Made by a program: the position numbers and the translations under genes. This document shows, piece by piece, positions 10,008-22,338 of a stretch of DNA of 64,000 nucleotides; the first letter of the stretch is position 1, and each line of letters starts with the position of its first letter. The notes below the pieces were generated by a model. It was not told the DNA's origin. It searched no databases and saw only the letters and a program-made list of their open reading frames with translations. This DNA is from Cellulomonas endophytica. GTDB lineage: Bacteria; Actinomycetota; Actinomycetes; Actinomycetales; Cellulomonadaceae. The DNA is taken from positions 104,503 through 168,502 of the forward strand of contig NZ_RWJX01000001.1 in assembly GCF_004123805.1 (NCBI RefSeq), read 5' to 3'.

Positions 10008-11612
10008 TCAGGCGCCCAGCGCCGCCAGCAGGGCGCGCGCGTCGGGGCTGCGGTCCAGCAGCTCCCCCACGTGCGCGCGGGTGCCGCGCAGGGGGTCCCG
10101 CATGGGGACCCGCTGGAGCGTGGCGGCGCCCGGCACGTCGAACACGACCGAGTCCCAGCTGGCCGCGCTGATGTGCGGCCCGTAGCGGGCGACCGCCTCC
10201 CCGCGGAAGTAGGCGCGGGTGTCGTGCGGCGGGTGCAGGACGGCCTCGGCGACGTCCTCGGGCGCGACGAGGGTCTCCACGGCGCCCGCCGCGACGAGCC
10301 GGTGGTAGAGCCCGCGCTCGGGGCGCACGTCCGACCACTGCAGGTCGACCGCCGCCAGCCGCGGGTGGTCCCACGCGAGGCCGTCGCGCCGCCGCAGGCC
10401 CTCCAGCAGCCGCAGCTTCGCCAGCCACTCCACCTCGCGCGCGCAGCTCGCCGGGTCGGCGGCGAGGCGCTCGAGGAGCGAGGCCCACCGGTGCAGCACG
10501 TCGGCCGTGGCGTCGTCGACGTCCGTGCCCAGCGCGTCGAGCGCACCCCGCACGGCCGCGAGGTACTCCCCCTGCACCTGCAGCGCGGTGAGGGAGCGGC
10601 CGTCGGCGAGCCCGAGCGGCACCGTGAGGGTGAGGTCGTGCGAGACGGTGCGGAAGGCCGCCACGGGGTCGCGCAGCGCGAGGCCGTCCAGCGCCGCCGC
10701 GAAGGGCGCCGCCGGCCCGGACCGGCCGACCTCCAGGAGCCAGAGCACGAGCGAGGTCGTGCCCAGCCGCACGAGGGTCGCCGGCTCGAGCATCGTCGCG
10801 TCGCCGACGATGACGTGCAGCCGCCGCCAGCGCTCGGGGTCGGCGTGCGGCTCGTCGCGGGTGTTGACGATGGGTCGGCGCAGGGTGGTCTCGAGGCCGA
10901 TCTCCGCCTCGACGTAGTCCGCGCGCTGGGACAGCTGGTAGCCCGCGCGCTCGCCGTGCTGCCCGAGGCCGACCCGACCGGCCCCGGCGAACACCGTCCG
11001 CGTGGCGAGGAACGGCATGAGCCGCGCGGCGAGCTCGCCGAAGGGCACCGCGCGCTCGACGAGGTAGTTCTCGTGCGTGCCGTACGTGGCGCCCTTGCCG
11101 TCGACGTTGTTCTTGTACAGCGTGACGTCCGGGAGGGCGGGGTTCGCCGCCAGCGCCCGCACCGAGGCGAGCATGACCCGCTCGCCCGCCCGGTCCCACC
11201 GCACGGCGTCCCGCGGCGTGAGCACCTCCGGCGAGGAGTACTCGGGGTGCGCGTGGTCGACGTACAGCCGCGCGCCGTTGGTGAGGATGACGTTGGCCGC
11301 GCCGGGGTCCTCGTACTCCTCCGCCGACGAGCGGGGCACCTCGTGCGGCCCGTCGCCCGAGGGGGCCGGGGCGGCGGGGTTTTCCGTGATCAGCGAGGGG
11401 TGCGCCGACGCGCGCTCGAGCCGGAACCCCCGCGCGTCGTGCAGGGGGTCCTCGTCGTCGTAGTCCCAGCGGGCCCGGGTCCGCGCGCCCTCGCGCGCCG
11501 CCGCGTGCACCGCCACGACGTGGGAGGACATGAGCATCGGGTTGGCCAGGGGGTTGCCGGGCTGCAGGACGCCGTACTCGGTCTCGATCCCCATCACGCG
11601 CCGCACCGTCAC
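10008..11612 (-). CDS. dop: Depupylase/deamidase Dop
   Basis: Dop, 534 aa, the PafA paralogue that removes Pup from substrates and, where Pup ends in Gln, deamidates it. It has GIETEYG at the N-terminus, RLYVDHAHPEYSSPE with the catalytic Asp, LYKNNVDGKGATYGTHENYL, and an insertion after residue 35 (the Dop loop region) absent from PafA. Because Pup here ends in Glu, depupylation is its expected main role. The GTG start follows TAGGGT (11619-11624) by 6 nt, so the mRNA is probably leaderless. Confidence 0.96.
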   Translation of the reverse strand: MTVRRVMGIETEYGVLQPGNPLANPMLMSSHVVAVHAAAREGARTRARWDYDDEDPLHDARGFRLERASAHPSLITENPAAPAPSGDGPHEVPRSSAEEYEDPGAANVILTNGARLYVDHAHPEYSSPEVLTPRDAVRWDRAGERVMLASVRALAANPALPDVTLYKNNVDGKGATYGTHENYLVERAVPFGELAARLMPFLATRTVFAGAGRVGLGQHGERAGYQLSQRADYVEAEIGLETTLRRPIVNTRDEPHADPERWRRLHVIVGDATMLEPATLVRLGTTSLVLWLLEVGRSGPAAPFAAALDGLALRDPVAAFRTVSHDLTLTVPLGLADGRSLTALQVQGEYLAAVRGALDALGTDVDDATADVLHRWASLLERLAADPASCAREVEWLAKLRLLEGLRRRDGLAWDHPRLAAVDLQWSDVRPERGLYHRLVAAGAVETLVAPEDVAEAVLHPPHDTRAYFRGEAVARYGPHISAASWDSVVFDVPGAATLQRVPMRDPLRGTRAHVGELLDRSPDARALLAALGA

Positions 11613-11679
11613 GCGCCCACCCTACGAGCCGCGGCAGGGCGCCCTTGACGCCGGGGGCCGACGGGAGGACGTTCGCGGC

Positions 11680-12543
11680 GTGAGCAGCGTCCCGGCGACC
11701 GCGCCCGTGCCCGCGCCCGTACCCGCGCCCGTGCCCGTACCCGCGCCCGCCGTCGTCGCGCGCGACCTCGCCGTGCGCCGGGGCGGGCGGCCCGTGCTGC
11801 ACGGGGTCACGTTCACGGTCGCCGCCGGAGCGGTGACGGGCCTGCTCGGCCCGAGCGGCGGCGGCAAGACGACCCTCCTGCGCGCGGTGGTGGGCGTCCA
11901 GGCGGACGTCACGGGCTCGCTCACCGTGCTGGGCCTGCCGGCGGGGTCGCCCGCCCTGCGCGCCCGGACGGGCTACGTCACGCAGAGCCCGTCGGTCTAC
12001 GGCGACCTCACCGTGCGGCGCAACCTGCGGTACTTCGCCGACCTGCTCGGCGCGCCCCCGGGCCGGGTCGACGAGACGCTCGCCGCCGTCGACCTCCAGG
12101 GCGAGGCCGACCGGCGCACGGACGCGCTCTCCGGCGGCCAGCGCGCCCGCGTGTCCCTGGCCGCCGCCCTCGTCGGCTCCCCGGACCTGCTCGTGCTCGA
12201 CGAGCCGACCGTGGGCCTGGACCCCGTCCTGCGGCGCGACCTGTGGGCGCTCTTCCACGCCCTCGCCGACGCCGGCCGCACGCTCCTCGTCTCGAGCCAC
12301 GTCATGGACGAGGCCCGTCGGTGCGACCACCTGCTCCTGCTGCGCGACGGGCGGCTCGTCGCCGACGACACGCCGGCCGGCCTGCTGGCGCGCACGGGCG
12401 CCGCCGACGTCGAGGACGCCTTCCTCGTACTGGCCGAGGGGGGCGGTGCGGCCGGTGGGACGGGCGGTGCGACCGGTGCGACCGGGGCGGTCGGGGCGTC
12501 CGGACGGGGGCGGCACCGCGGACCCGCCGGGGGCTCGCGGTGA
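11680..12543 (+). CDS. ABC transporter ATP-binding protein (DrrA/CcmA type)
   Basis: ATPase of 287 aa with Walker A GPSGGGKT, signature LSGGQRARV, Walker B LLVLDEPTVGLDP and H-loop SSHVMDEA, the pattern of drug/polyketide-type export ATPases. The N-terminus carries a Pro-Val-Pro-Ala repeat encoded by a hexamer array (11701-11750). The C-terminus ends in a Gly-Ala-Thr-rich tail. GTG start at 11680 chosen, with GGGAGG upstream. The stop overlaps the permease start by 4 nt. It lies on the opposite strand to dop and mpa and separates them. Confidence 0.88.
   Translation: MSSVPATAPVPAPVPAPVPVPAPAVVARDLAVRRGGRPVLHGVTFTVAAGAVTGLLGPSGGGKTTLLRAVVGVQADVTGSLTVLGLPAGSPALRARTGYVTQSPSVYGDLTVRRNLRYFADLLGAPPGRVDETLAAVDLQGEADRRTDALSGGQRARVSLAAALVGSPDLLVLDEPTVGLDPVLRRDLWALFHALADAGRTLLVSSHVMDEARRCDHLLLLRDGRLVADDTPAGLLARTGAADVEDAFLVLAEGGGAAGGTGGATGATGAVGASGRGRHRGPAGGSR
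11701..11750 (+). repeat. Hexamer-based in-frame repeat encoding PVPAPVP
   Basis: Degenerate tandem GCGCCCGTGCCC / GCGCCCGTACCC units at the start of the ATPase gene, giving a Pro-Val-Pro-Ala spacer before the conserved domain. Probably a slippage-prone low-complexity linker. Confidence 0.7.
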
Positions 12544-13274
12544 ACGGCGCGCGGACCCGGGCCACGGCGCGCCGGGTGGCGGCCCAGCTGCAGGGCGACC
12601 ACCGCACGCTCGGGCTGCTCCTCGTCGTGCCCCTCGTGCTGCTCACCCTGCTGCGCTACGTGCTCGACGCGGGCGACGCGTTCGACCGCGTCGGTGCGCC
12701 GCTCCTGGCCCTGTTCCCCTTCATCTCCATGTTCCTCGTCACCTCGGTGGCGATGCTGCGCGAGCGCGGGTCCGGGACGCTGGAGCGCCTCCTGGCGCTG
12801 CCCGTCGGGCGGGCGGACCTCCTCGGCGGCTACGCGCTCGCCTTCGGGGGCGTCGCCGTCGTCCAGACCCTGCTCGCCTCGGCGCTGGCCGTGGGTCCCC
12901 TCGGGCTCGACGTCGCCGGTCCCACGGCCCTCCTCGTGGCGCTGGCGGTCCTGGACGCGCTGCTCGGCACCGCCCTGGGCCTGCTGCTGTCGGCCTTCGC
13001 CCGCACGGAGTTCCAGGCGGTCCAGTTCCTGCCGGCCGTGGTGCTGCCGCAGCTGCTGCTGTGCGGGCTCTTCGCCCCGCGCGAGGGGATGGCGGCGCCG
13101 CTGCGCCTGCTGTCGGACGTGCTCCCGCTGAGCTACGCGGTGGAGGGCATGCAGCAGGTCGCGCGCTCGGCCGAGGTGACGGGGACCTTCGTGCGGGACG
13201 TCGTCGTCGTGGCCGCGTGCACCGTGGTGGCGCTCGTGCTCGGCGCCGCGACCCTGCGGCGGCGCACCGCCTGA
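12540..13274 (+). CDS. ABC-2 type permease
   Basis: Membrane protein of 244 aa with about six hydrophobic segments (first near residues 25-43) and the ABC2_membrane pattern LRERGSGTLERLLALPVGRADLLGGY in the cytoplasmic loop. Partner of the preceding ATPase, to which it is coupled by a GTGA overlap. Together they form a small exporter of unknown substrate. It ends at a strong hairpin shared with the converging mpa gene. Confidence 0.88.
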   Translation: MNGARTRATARRVAAQLQGDHRTLGLLLVVPLVLLTLLRYVLDAGDAFDRVGAPLLALFPFISMFLVTSVAMLRERGSGTLERLLALPVGRADLLGGYALAFGGVAVVQTLLASALAVGPLGLDVAGPTALLVALAVLDALLGTALGLLLSAFARTEFQAVQFLPAVVLPQLLLCGLFAPREGMAAPLRLLSDVLPLSYAVEGMQQVARSAEVTGTFVRDVVVVAACTVVALVLGAATLRRRTA

Positions 13275-13299
13275 CAGGGCCGAGGGCCCGGCCGAGCGA

Positions 13300-13334
13300 C
13301 GGCGCCGGCGCACCGCGGGGGTGCGCCGGCGCCG
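13300..13334. terminator. Bidirectional hairpin between ABC permease and mpa
   Basis: Perfect 15-bp inverted repeat (arms begin CGGCGCCGGC and GGTGCGCCGG) with a 5-nt loop in the 91-bp gap between convergent genes. Confidence 0.75.
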
Positions 13335-13365
13335 GCCCGTGCGTCGCGGGGACGCCCGGGTGGGG

Positions 13366-14997
13366 TCAGAGGTACTGGCCGGTGCTCGTCACCGTCTCGA
13401 TGGTGCGCGCGCCCTCCTGGCCCTTCTTGCCCTGGACGATCGTGCGGATGAAGACGATCCGCTCGCCCTTCTTGCCGGAGATGCGCGCCCAGTCGTCGGG
13501 GTTCGTCGTGTTCGGCAGGTCCTCGTTCTCCTTGAACTCGTCGACCACCGCGGTGAGCAGGTGGTCGACGCGGATGCCGCGCTGGCCCGTGGCGAGCAGG
13601 TCCTTGATGGCCGTCTTCTTCGCCCGGTCGACGATGTTCTGGATCATGGCGCCGGAGTTGAAGTCCTTGAAGTACAGGACCTCCTTGTCGCCGCTGGCGT
13701 AGGTGACCTCGAGGAAGCGGTTCTCGTCGCTCTCGGAGTACATCCGCTCCACGACGCGGCCGATCATCCCCTCGACCGTGGCCTTCGCGTCCCCGCCGTG
13801 CTCCGCGAGGTCGTCGGCGTGCACGGGCAGGTCTGCCGTCAGGTACTTCGCGAAGACCTCGCGCGCGCCCTCCGCGTCGGGCCGCTCGATCTTGATCTTC
13901 ACGTCGAGCCGGCCGGGGCGCAGGATCGCGGGGTCGATCATGTCCTCGCGGTTCGAGGCGCCGATGACGATGACGTTCTCCAGCCGCTCCACGCCGTCGA
14001 TCTCGGCGAGCAGCTGCGGGACGATCGTCGTCTCGACGTCCGAGGACACCCCCGTGCCGCGGGTGCGGAACAGGGACTCCATCTCGTCGAAGAAGACGAC
14101 GACGGGGCTGCCCTGCGAGGCCTTCTCCCGGGCGCGGGCGAAGATGAGGCGGATGTGGCGCTCCGTCTCCCCCACGTACTTGTTGAGCAGCTCGGGGCCC
14201 TTGACGTTGAGGAAGTAGCTCCGGGTGTCCGTCGGCCCCTCCTCGCCGCGCAGGCGCGCCGCCGTCTGCGCCAGGGAGTGCGCGACGGCCTTGGCGATGA
14301 GCGTCTTGCCGCACCCGGGCGGGCCGTACAGGAGCACGCCCTTCGGGGGCTTGAGGCCGTGCTCGCGGAAGAGCTCGGGGTGCAGGAACGGCAGCTCGAC
14401 CGCGTCGCGGATCGCCTCGATCTGCGGGCCCAGGCCGCCGATGTCCTCGTACTCGATGTCGGGGACCTCCTCGAGGACGAGCTCCTCGACCTCGGCCTTG
14501 GGGATCACCTCGAACACGAAGCCCGAGCGGGAGTCGATGGTGAGGGCGTCGCCCACGCGGACGCGGGCGTTCATCACCTGGCCGGCGAACCGGACGACCC
14601 GCTCCTCGTCGCCCCGCCCGACGACGAGCGCGCGGTCCTCGCCCAGCAGCTCCTTGACGGTGACGAGCTCGCCGACCCGCTCGTAGCCTCCGGCCTCCAC
14701 GACCGTGAGGGCCTCGTTGAGCATGACCTCCTGCCCCGGGCGCAGCGCCGAGAGGTCGAGGGTCGGGCTCGCGCCGACGTGCATCTTGCGGCCCGCCGAG
14801 ACGATGTCGACCGAGCCGTCCGCCCGCGACGCGAGGAAGGTGGCGTACGTCCCGGGCGGCTTCGCGAGGTCGTCGACCTGGCGCTTGAGCTCGACGATCT
14901 GCTCCCGCGCCGCCAGGAGGGCGTCCGTGAGGCGCTCGTTCTTCGCGGCCAGCACCGCGATCTCGCGGGCCGTGTCCCGCCCGTGCATCTCCGTCAT
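13366..14997 (-). CDS. arc: Proteasome-associated AAA ATPase (Mpa/ARC)
   Basis: Hexameric unfoldase, 543 aa, that recognises Pup and feeds substrates to the 20S core. Order: N-terminal coiled coil (about residues 8-50, Pup receptor), tandem OB folds (about 50-190), then AAA domain with Walker A GPPGCGKT, Walker [10 protein letters not shown] and arginine-finger region LRPGRLD. The C-terminus GQYL matches the Tyr-containing tail that docks into PrcA pockets. ATG at 14997 chosen because GGAGGCG precedes it. It is separated from dop by the inserted exporter pair. Confidence 0.97.
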   Translation of the reverse strand: MTEMHGRDTAREIAVLAAKNERLTDALLAAREQIVELKRQVDDLAKPPGTYATFLASRADGSVDIVSAGRKMHVGASPTLDLSALRPGQEVMLNEALTVVEAGGYERVGELVTVKELLGEDRALVVGRGDEERVVRFAGQVMNARVRVGDALTIDSRSGFVFEVIPKAEVEELVLEEVPDIEYEDIGGLGPQIEAIRDAVELPFLHPELFREHGLKPPKGVLLYGPPGCGKTLIAKAVAHSLAQTAARLRGEEGPTDTRSYFLNVKGPELLNKYVGETERHIRLIFARAREKASQGSPVVVFFDEMESLFRTRGTGVSSDVETTIVPQLLAEIDGVERLENVIVIGASNREDMIDPAILRPGRLDVKIKIERPDAEGAREVFAKYLTADLPVHADDLAEHGGDAKATVEGMIGRVVERMYSESDENRFLEVTYASGDKEVLYFKDFNSGAMIQNIVDRAKKTAIKDLLATGQRGIRVDHLLTAVVDEFKENEDLPNTTNPDDWARISGKKGERIVFIRTIVQGKKGQEGARTIETVTSTGQYL

Positions 14998-15190
14998 CGC
15001 CTCCGCCTCCGTCCGTGCTCCGTCGGTGCGTCCGGGCTCGGCCCGGCCGCGCGCCGGCGGCGTGCCGCGGACACGGCCGGCGGCGTGCCCCCGATGCCGC
15101 GACCCTAATCCGAGACGGCCGGGCACGGGACCCGGACACGAGGACGTCACAGGACCGTGACACGGACGTGGCGCCGGGCGGGCCGCGGAG

Positions 15191-18747
<3,557 letters not shown>

Positions 18748-18832
18748 GGTCCCCGCCCCCGGCGGGACCGGACGACGGCACGGCGGGACGGCACGGCGCG
18801 ACGGCACCGGCCGGGGCGCCGAGGGCCGGCGC

Positions 18833-19696
18833 CTAGGGCCGCAGCTCCGGGCCCTCCGGGGCGGGGCGGTGCAGCAGGCGCCGCAGGAACGTCCGTGTGC
18901 GCTCCTGCTGCGGGTGCTCCAGCACCTGCGCGGGCGGCCCCTGCTCGACGACCACGCCGCCGTCCATGAAGACGACGAGGTCGGCCACGTCGCGGGCGAA
19001 GGCGAGCTCGTGCGTGACGACGAGCATCGTCCAGCCCTCGCGGGCGAGCTCCGTCATGAGGTCGAGGACGTCCCCGACGAGCTCGGGGTCGAGGGCCGAC
19101 GTCGGCTCGTCGAAGAGCAGCAGCGCGGGCCGCAGGGCGAGGGCGCGCACGATCGCCACCCGCTGCTGCTGCCCGCCGGACAGCTCGTGCGGGTAGGCGT
19201 CGGCCCGGTGCTCCAGCCCGACGCGCCGCAGCAGCTCCAGCGCCTCGGCGCGCACCTCGCGCTCGGGCCGGCGCTGCACGACGAGCGGCCCCTCCGTGAC
19301 GTTCTGCAGCACGGTCCGGTGCGGGAAGAGGTGGAAGTGCTGGAACACCATGGCGGAGCGGTCCCGCAGGGCCGCCCGGTCGGCCCGGGTGGCGCCGGCG
19401 CCGAGGTCGACGCGCAGGTCGCCGACCTCCACCACGCCCGCCTCGGGGGTCTCGAGGTCGTCGAGGCAGCGCAGGACGGTGGTCTTGCCCGAGCCCGACG
19501 GCCCGATGAGGGCGACGACCTGCCCGCGCCGCACGTCGAGGTCGATGGAGCGCAGCACGGGCGTCCCGTCGAAGGACTTCTCCAGCCCGCGCACGCGCAG
19601 GAGCAGCTCGCCCGGGGCGACGCCGCCCGAGGCACCGGGCCCGGCAGCGGGCCCGCCGGCCGGGGCGGGCCCGCCGGTGCGGTCAGTGGGCGACAT
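18833..19696 (-). CDS. Amino-acid (cystine-type) ABC importer ATP-binding protein
   Basis: ATPase of 287 aa in the polar amino-acid (GlnQ/TcyN-like) class: Walker A GPSGSGKT, Q-loop MVFQHFHLFPH, signature LSGGQQQRV, Walker B LLLFDEPTSALDPE, H-loop VTHELAFARDVAD. It is preceded by about 30 Gly/Pro/Ala-rich residues. Its ATG lies 14 nt inside the permease gene. The solute-binding partner suggests cystine as substrate. I see no strong terminator downstream, only small GACGGCACGGCG direct repeats at 18774-18810. Confidence 0.9.
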   Translation of the reverse strand: MSPTDRTGGPAPAGGPAAGPGASGGVAPGELLLRVRGLEKSFDGTPVLRSIDLDVRRGQVVALIGPSGSGKTTVLRCLDDLETPEAGVVEVGDLRVDLGAGATRADRAALRDRSAMVFQHFHLFPHRTVLQNVTEGPLVVQRRPEREVRAEALELLRRVGLEHRADAYPHELSGGQQQRVAIVRALALRPALLLFDEPTSALDPELVGDVLDLMTELAREGWTMLVVTHELAFARDVADLVVFMDGGVVVEQGPPAQVLEHPQQERTRTFLRRLLHRPAPEGPELRP

Positions 19697-20345
19697 GGCG
19701 CTCCAGGCGGGTCTCGAGACGGCTCTGGCCCGCGGACAGGACGAGGCAGATCACCCAGTAGATCGCGGCCGCCTCGCTGTACACGACCATGAACTCGCGG
19801 CTGAAGGCCGAGATCTCCTGGGCCACCCGGAACATCTCGGTCACCAGGACGATGGAGGCCAGGGACGTGTCCTTCACCAGGCTGATGAACGTGTTCGACA
19901 GGGGGGGCACCGACACGCGCGCGGCCTGCGGCAGGATGATCCGCCGCAACGCCTGGGTGCGGTTCATCCCGATCATGTGGGCGGCCTCCCACTGGCCGCG
20001 CGGCACGGACAGCACCGCCGCCCGGATCACCTCGGCGGCGTACCCGCCGACGTTGATGGAGAACGCGATGATCGCGCTCGGCCACGACGGGATCGTGACG
20101 CCGAGGGACGGCAGCCCGAAGAAGACGACGAAGAGCTGCACCAGCAGCGGGGTCCCGCGGACCACGGACACGAAGGCCCGCGCCGGCGCCCGCAGCCACC
20201 ACCGGCGCGAGAGCCGCATGAGGGCGACGACGAGCGCCAGCACCAGGCCGATGGCGAACGAGACCAGCGCCAGCGGGATCGTCCCCCGGACCGCGCCGCC
20301 GACGAGCGGCCCGAGGGAGTCGAGGAGCAGCTCCCCCGTCGTCAC
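19683..20345 (-). CDS. Amino-acid (cystine-type) ABC importer permease
   Basis: Permease of 220 aa with five hydrophobic segments and the HEAA_TM_3TM signature: RGTPLLVQLFVVFFGLP and the EAA loop YAAEVIRAAVLSVPRGQWEAAHMIGMN, followed by RRIILPQAARVSVPPLSN. Probably forms a homodimer with the ATPase. The GTG start overlaps the binding-protein stop by 4 nt. Similar to TcyL/TcyM-type permeases. Confidence 0.92.
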   Translation of the reverse strand: MTTGELLLDSLGPLVGGAVRGTIPLALVSFAIGLVLALVVALMRLSRRWWLRAPARAFVSVVRGTPLLVQLFVVFFGLPSLGVTIPSWPSAIIAFSINVGGYAAEVIRAAVLSVPRGQWEAAHMIGMNRTQALRRIILPQAARVSVPPLSNTFISLVKDTSLASIVLVTEMFRVAQEISAFSREFMVVYSEAAAIYWVICLVLSAGQSRLETRLERHVAH

Positions 20346-21193
20346 GGCACGGTCACGTCCGCGCCGAAGTACGTCTGCGAGATCTCCGCGAGGGTGCCGT
20401 CGGCGGCGAGGGCGGCCAGCGCCTCGTCGATCGCGTCACCCAGGGCCGTCGCCCCGCCGGCCAGCGCGACCGCGCTGCGGGACTGGTCCTCGGTCTCCGC
20501 GGCGACCTTGAGGTCCGTGGCGTCGTCGGTCTGGGCGTAGTCGAGCCACGTCAGCTCGTCGTTGATCGTCGCGTCGACGCGGCCCTGGCGCAGCAGCTCC
20601 ACGGCCTGCGCCCAGCCCTCGACGGCCTCCACCTGGGCGCCGCTCTCCTGCGCCAGCGTGTACCAGTTCGAGGTGAGCGACTGCGCGGTGGTCGTGCCCG
20701 ACAGGTCCTCGAAGGAGGCGATGCTGCTGTCGTCCGCGCGGACCACGACGACGCCGCGGGAGTAGGTGTACGGCTCCGAGAAGGTGTAGGACTCCTCACG
20801 CTCCGGCGTGATGGAGACCTGGTTGGCGATGGCGTCGAACCGGCCCGCCTCCAGCCCGGCGAAGATCGCGTCCCACTGCGTCTCCTCGAAGCGCACCTCG
20901 ACGCCCAGCTCCTCGCCGACCGCGCGCGCGACGTCGACGTCGAAGCCGACGAGGTCCCCCGAGCCGTCCTCGTGGTAGCTGAAGGGCCGGTAGGTGCCCT
21001 CGGTCCCCACGACGAGCTCGCCCGCGTCCAGGACGTCCTGCAGCGAGGTGTCCTCCCCGCCGGCGTCCGCCGGGGCGGAGCCGCCCGTCCCGCCCGCGTC
21101 GGAGGAGCAGGCCGCGAGGGTGAGGGCGGCGGCGGCGAGGAGCGCGGCCCCGGTCCGTCGGGCGGCGCGGGGGGTGCGGGGCAGGCGGAGCAT
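20342..21193 (-). CDS. Cystine-type solute-binding lipoprotein
   Basis: Extracellular binding protein, 283 aa, with lipobox LTLAAC near residue 28 and a family 3 SBP fold. Motifs point to the cystine branch (TcyA/TcyJ/TcyK): GTYRPFSYHE, WDAIFAGLEAGRFDAIANQV, TPEREESYTFSEPY, and GTTTAQSLTSNW followed by VEGWAQAVELLRQGRVDATIND. Substrate assignment rests on these motifs and is an inference. The ATG is preceded by GAAGGA. About 170 nt upstream is a Cys-rich leader ORF that fits cysteine-responsive control. Confidence 0.88.
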   Translation of the reverse strand: MLRLPRTPRAARRTGAALLAAAALTLAACSSDAGGTGGSAPADAGGEDTSLQDVLDAGELVVGTEGTYRPFSYHEDGSGDLVGFDVDVARAVGEELGVEVRFEETQWDAIFAGLEAGRFDAIANQVSITPEREESYTFSEPYTYSRGVVVVRADDSSIASFEDLSGTTTAQSLTSNWYTLAQESGAQVEAVEGWAQAVELLRQGRVDATINDELTWLDYAQTDDATDLKVAAETEDQSRSAVALAGGATALGDAIDEALAALAADGTLAEISQTYFGADVTVP

Positions 21194-21363
21194 GAGGGGT
21201 CCTTCGCGTGGTGGTGGTGCATCGGTCCGTGCGGGGCGGGCGGTGCGTCCTGTGCCGGAGGGGCCGGGCGGGGGCCGGAGGGGCCCGCCCGGCCGTCCGC
21301 GGTCGGACGGGGGCGGGGCGGGCACCCGGCGGGGCGCCGCGGGCGGACGGGGCGCGGGGCCGG

Positions 21364-21444
21364 TCAGCGACAGCGGCGGCGGCGACAGCACCACGCCGCC
21401 GCGGCCGGGGCCGTGCGGGGGCGGAGCGGTGCGGCGGCGTGCAT
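21364..21444 (-). CDS. Cys-rich leader peptide (candidate cysteine attenuator)
   Basis: A 26-codon ORF, ATG to TGA, whose last nine codons read WCCRRRRCR, with three Cys and five Arg codons at the end. It lies on the same strand as, and 170 nt upstream of, the cystine-type importer. Short ORFs with clustered terminal Cys codons upstream of sulfur genes act as cysteine-responsive attenuators in mycobacteria, and this resembles them in composition and placement. The ATG follows TGAGAT by 6 nt, a poor -10 match but with leaderless spacing. Translation is not proven. Confidence 0.55.
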   Translation of the reverse strand: MHAAAPLRPRTAPAAAAWCCRRRRCR

Positions 21445-21518
21445 GGCGCGATCTCAGCACACCCGCCCGCGGGGAGCCACCCGGGTCCACGCCCGTGGAG
21501 CCCGCCCTCGGCGTGCCC

Positions 21519-22220
21519 TCAGGCGGGGGCGGGCACGCCCCGGGGGCGGGTGTCGAGCGTCTCACCGGCGACGACCCGGGCGAGGGTCGCCGCGTCGAGG
21601 TCCGCCAGCGAGGCCACGACGCTCAGGCCGGGGCGGCCCGTCACCGGCACCACGGCCTCGACGGCCACGGTCCGTGCGCCGGAGGCCAGCGCGGAGGCGA
21701 TGCCCGCCGGCGAGTCCTCGAGCGCCACGCAGCGGCGCACGTCGACGCCGAGCAGCTCCGCCGCCCGCAGGTACGGCTGGGGGTGCGGCTTGGGGTGCTC
21801 GACCTCGTCCCCGGCGACGACCACGTCGAAGAGGCCGGTCGCGGCGGCGAACGGCTCGGCCAGGACCCGGAAGGACGAGGTGACCAGCGCCGTCGGGACG
21901 CCCGCGGCCCGGACGGCCCGCACGAGCTCGAGCGCGCCGGGCTGCCACGGCGTCCGGGCGGCGACGGCCGCCGCCACCGAGGCGTTGAGCCGGTCGACGA
22001 TCTCCTCCAGCGGCAGGTCCACGCCGCGCCCGGCGAGGACCTGCGCCGAGCGCATCATCGGGTTCCCGACGAGGGACAGGCCGTCCTCGTGCGTCCACGT
22101 GCCGCCGTGGGCGGTGACGAGGGCCGTCTCCGCGGCGATCCAGTGGGGCTCGCTGTCGATGAGCGTGCCGTCCATGTCGAACAGGACGGCGGCGGGTGCG
22201 ACGACGGGTGCGGGGGGCAA
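21519..22220 (-). CDS. HAD-superfamily phosphatase (beta-phosphoglucomutase-like)
   Basis: Hydrolase of 233 aa with all HAD motifs: I, VLFDMDGTLIDSE; II, ALVTSS; III/IV, HPKPHPQPYLRAAELLG and VALEDSPAGIASALASG. The cap is helical (subclass I), as in sugar-phosphate phosphatases and beta-phosphoglucomutases. The catalytic Asp pair (DMD) is present. Start taken as TTG at 22220, since AGGAG lies 5 nt upstream and no ATG/GTG precedes motif I at a sensible distance. Substrate unknown. Confidence 0.85.
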   Translation of the reverse strand: MPPAPVVAPAAVLFDMDGTLIDSEPHWIAAETALVTAHGGTWTHEDGLSLVGNPMMRSAQVLAGRGVDLPLEEIVDRLNASVAAAVAARTPWQPGALELVRAVRAAGVPTALVTSSFRVLAEPFAAATGLFDVVVAGDEVEHPKPHPQPYLRAAELLGVDVRRCVALEDSPAGIASALASGARTVAVEAVVPVTGRPGLSVVASLADLDAATLARVVAGETLDTRPRGVPAPA

Positions 22221-22338
22221 GGGCGCTCCTGGTGCAGGGCGCCGCGCACGGGCGCGCACGGCGGTGGTGGGGGGCTCGCCGCGTCGTCGGGGCGCGCCCA
22301 GCCTACGGGCACCCGTGGCGGCACCTAGGCTGACCGGC

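Noticed and set aside
20551..21222. Open frame starting MHHHHAKDPSCSACP on the minus strand
   Set aside because: Overlaps the binding-protein gene in another frame and turns into low-complexity Pro/Arg sequence.
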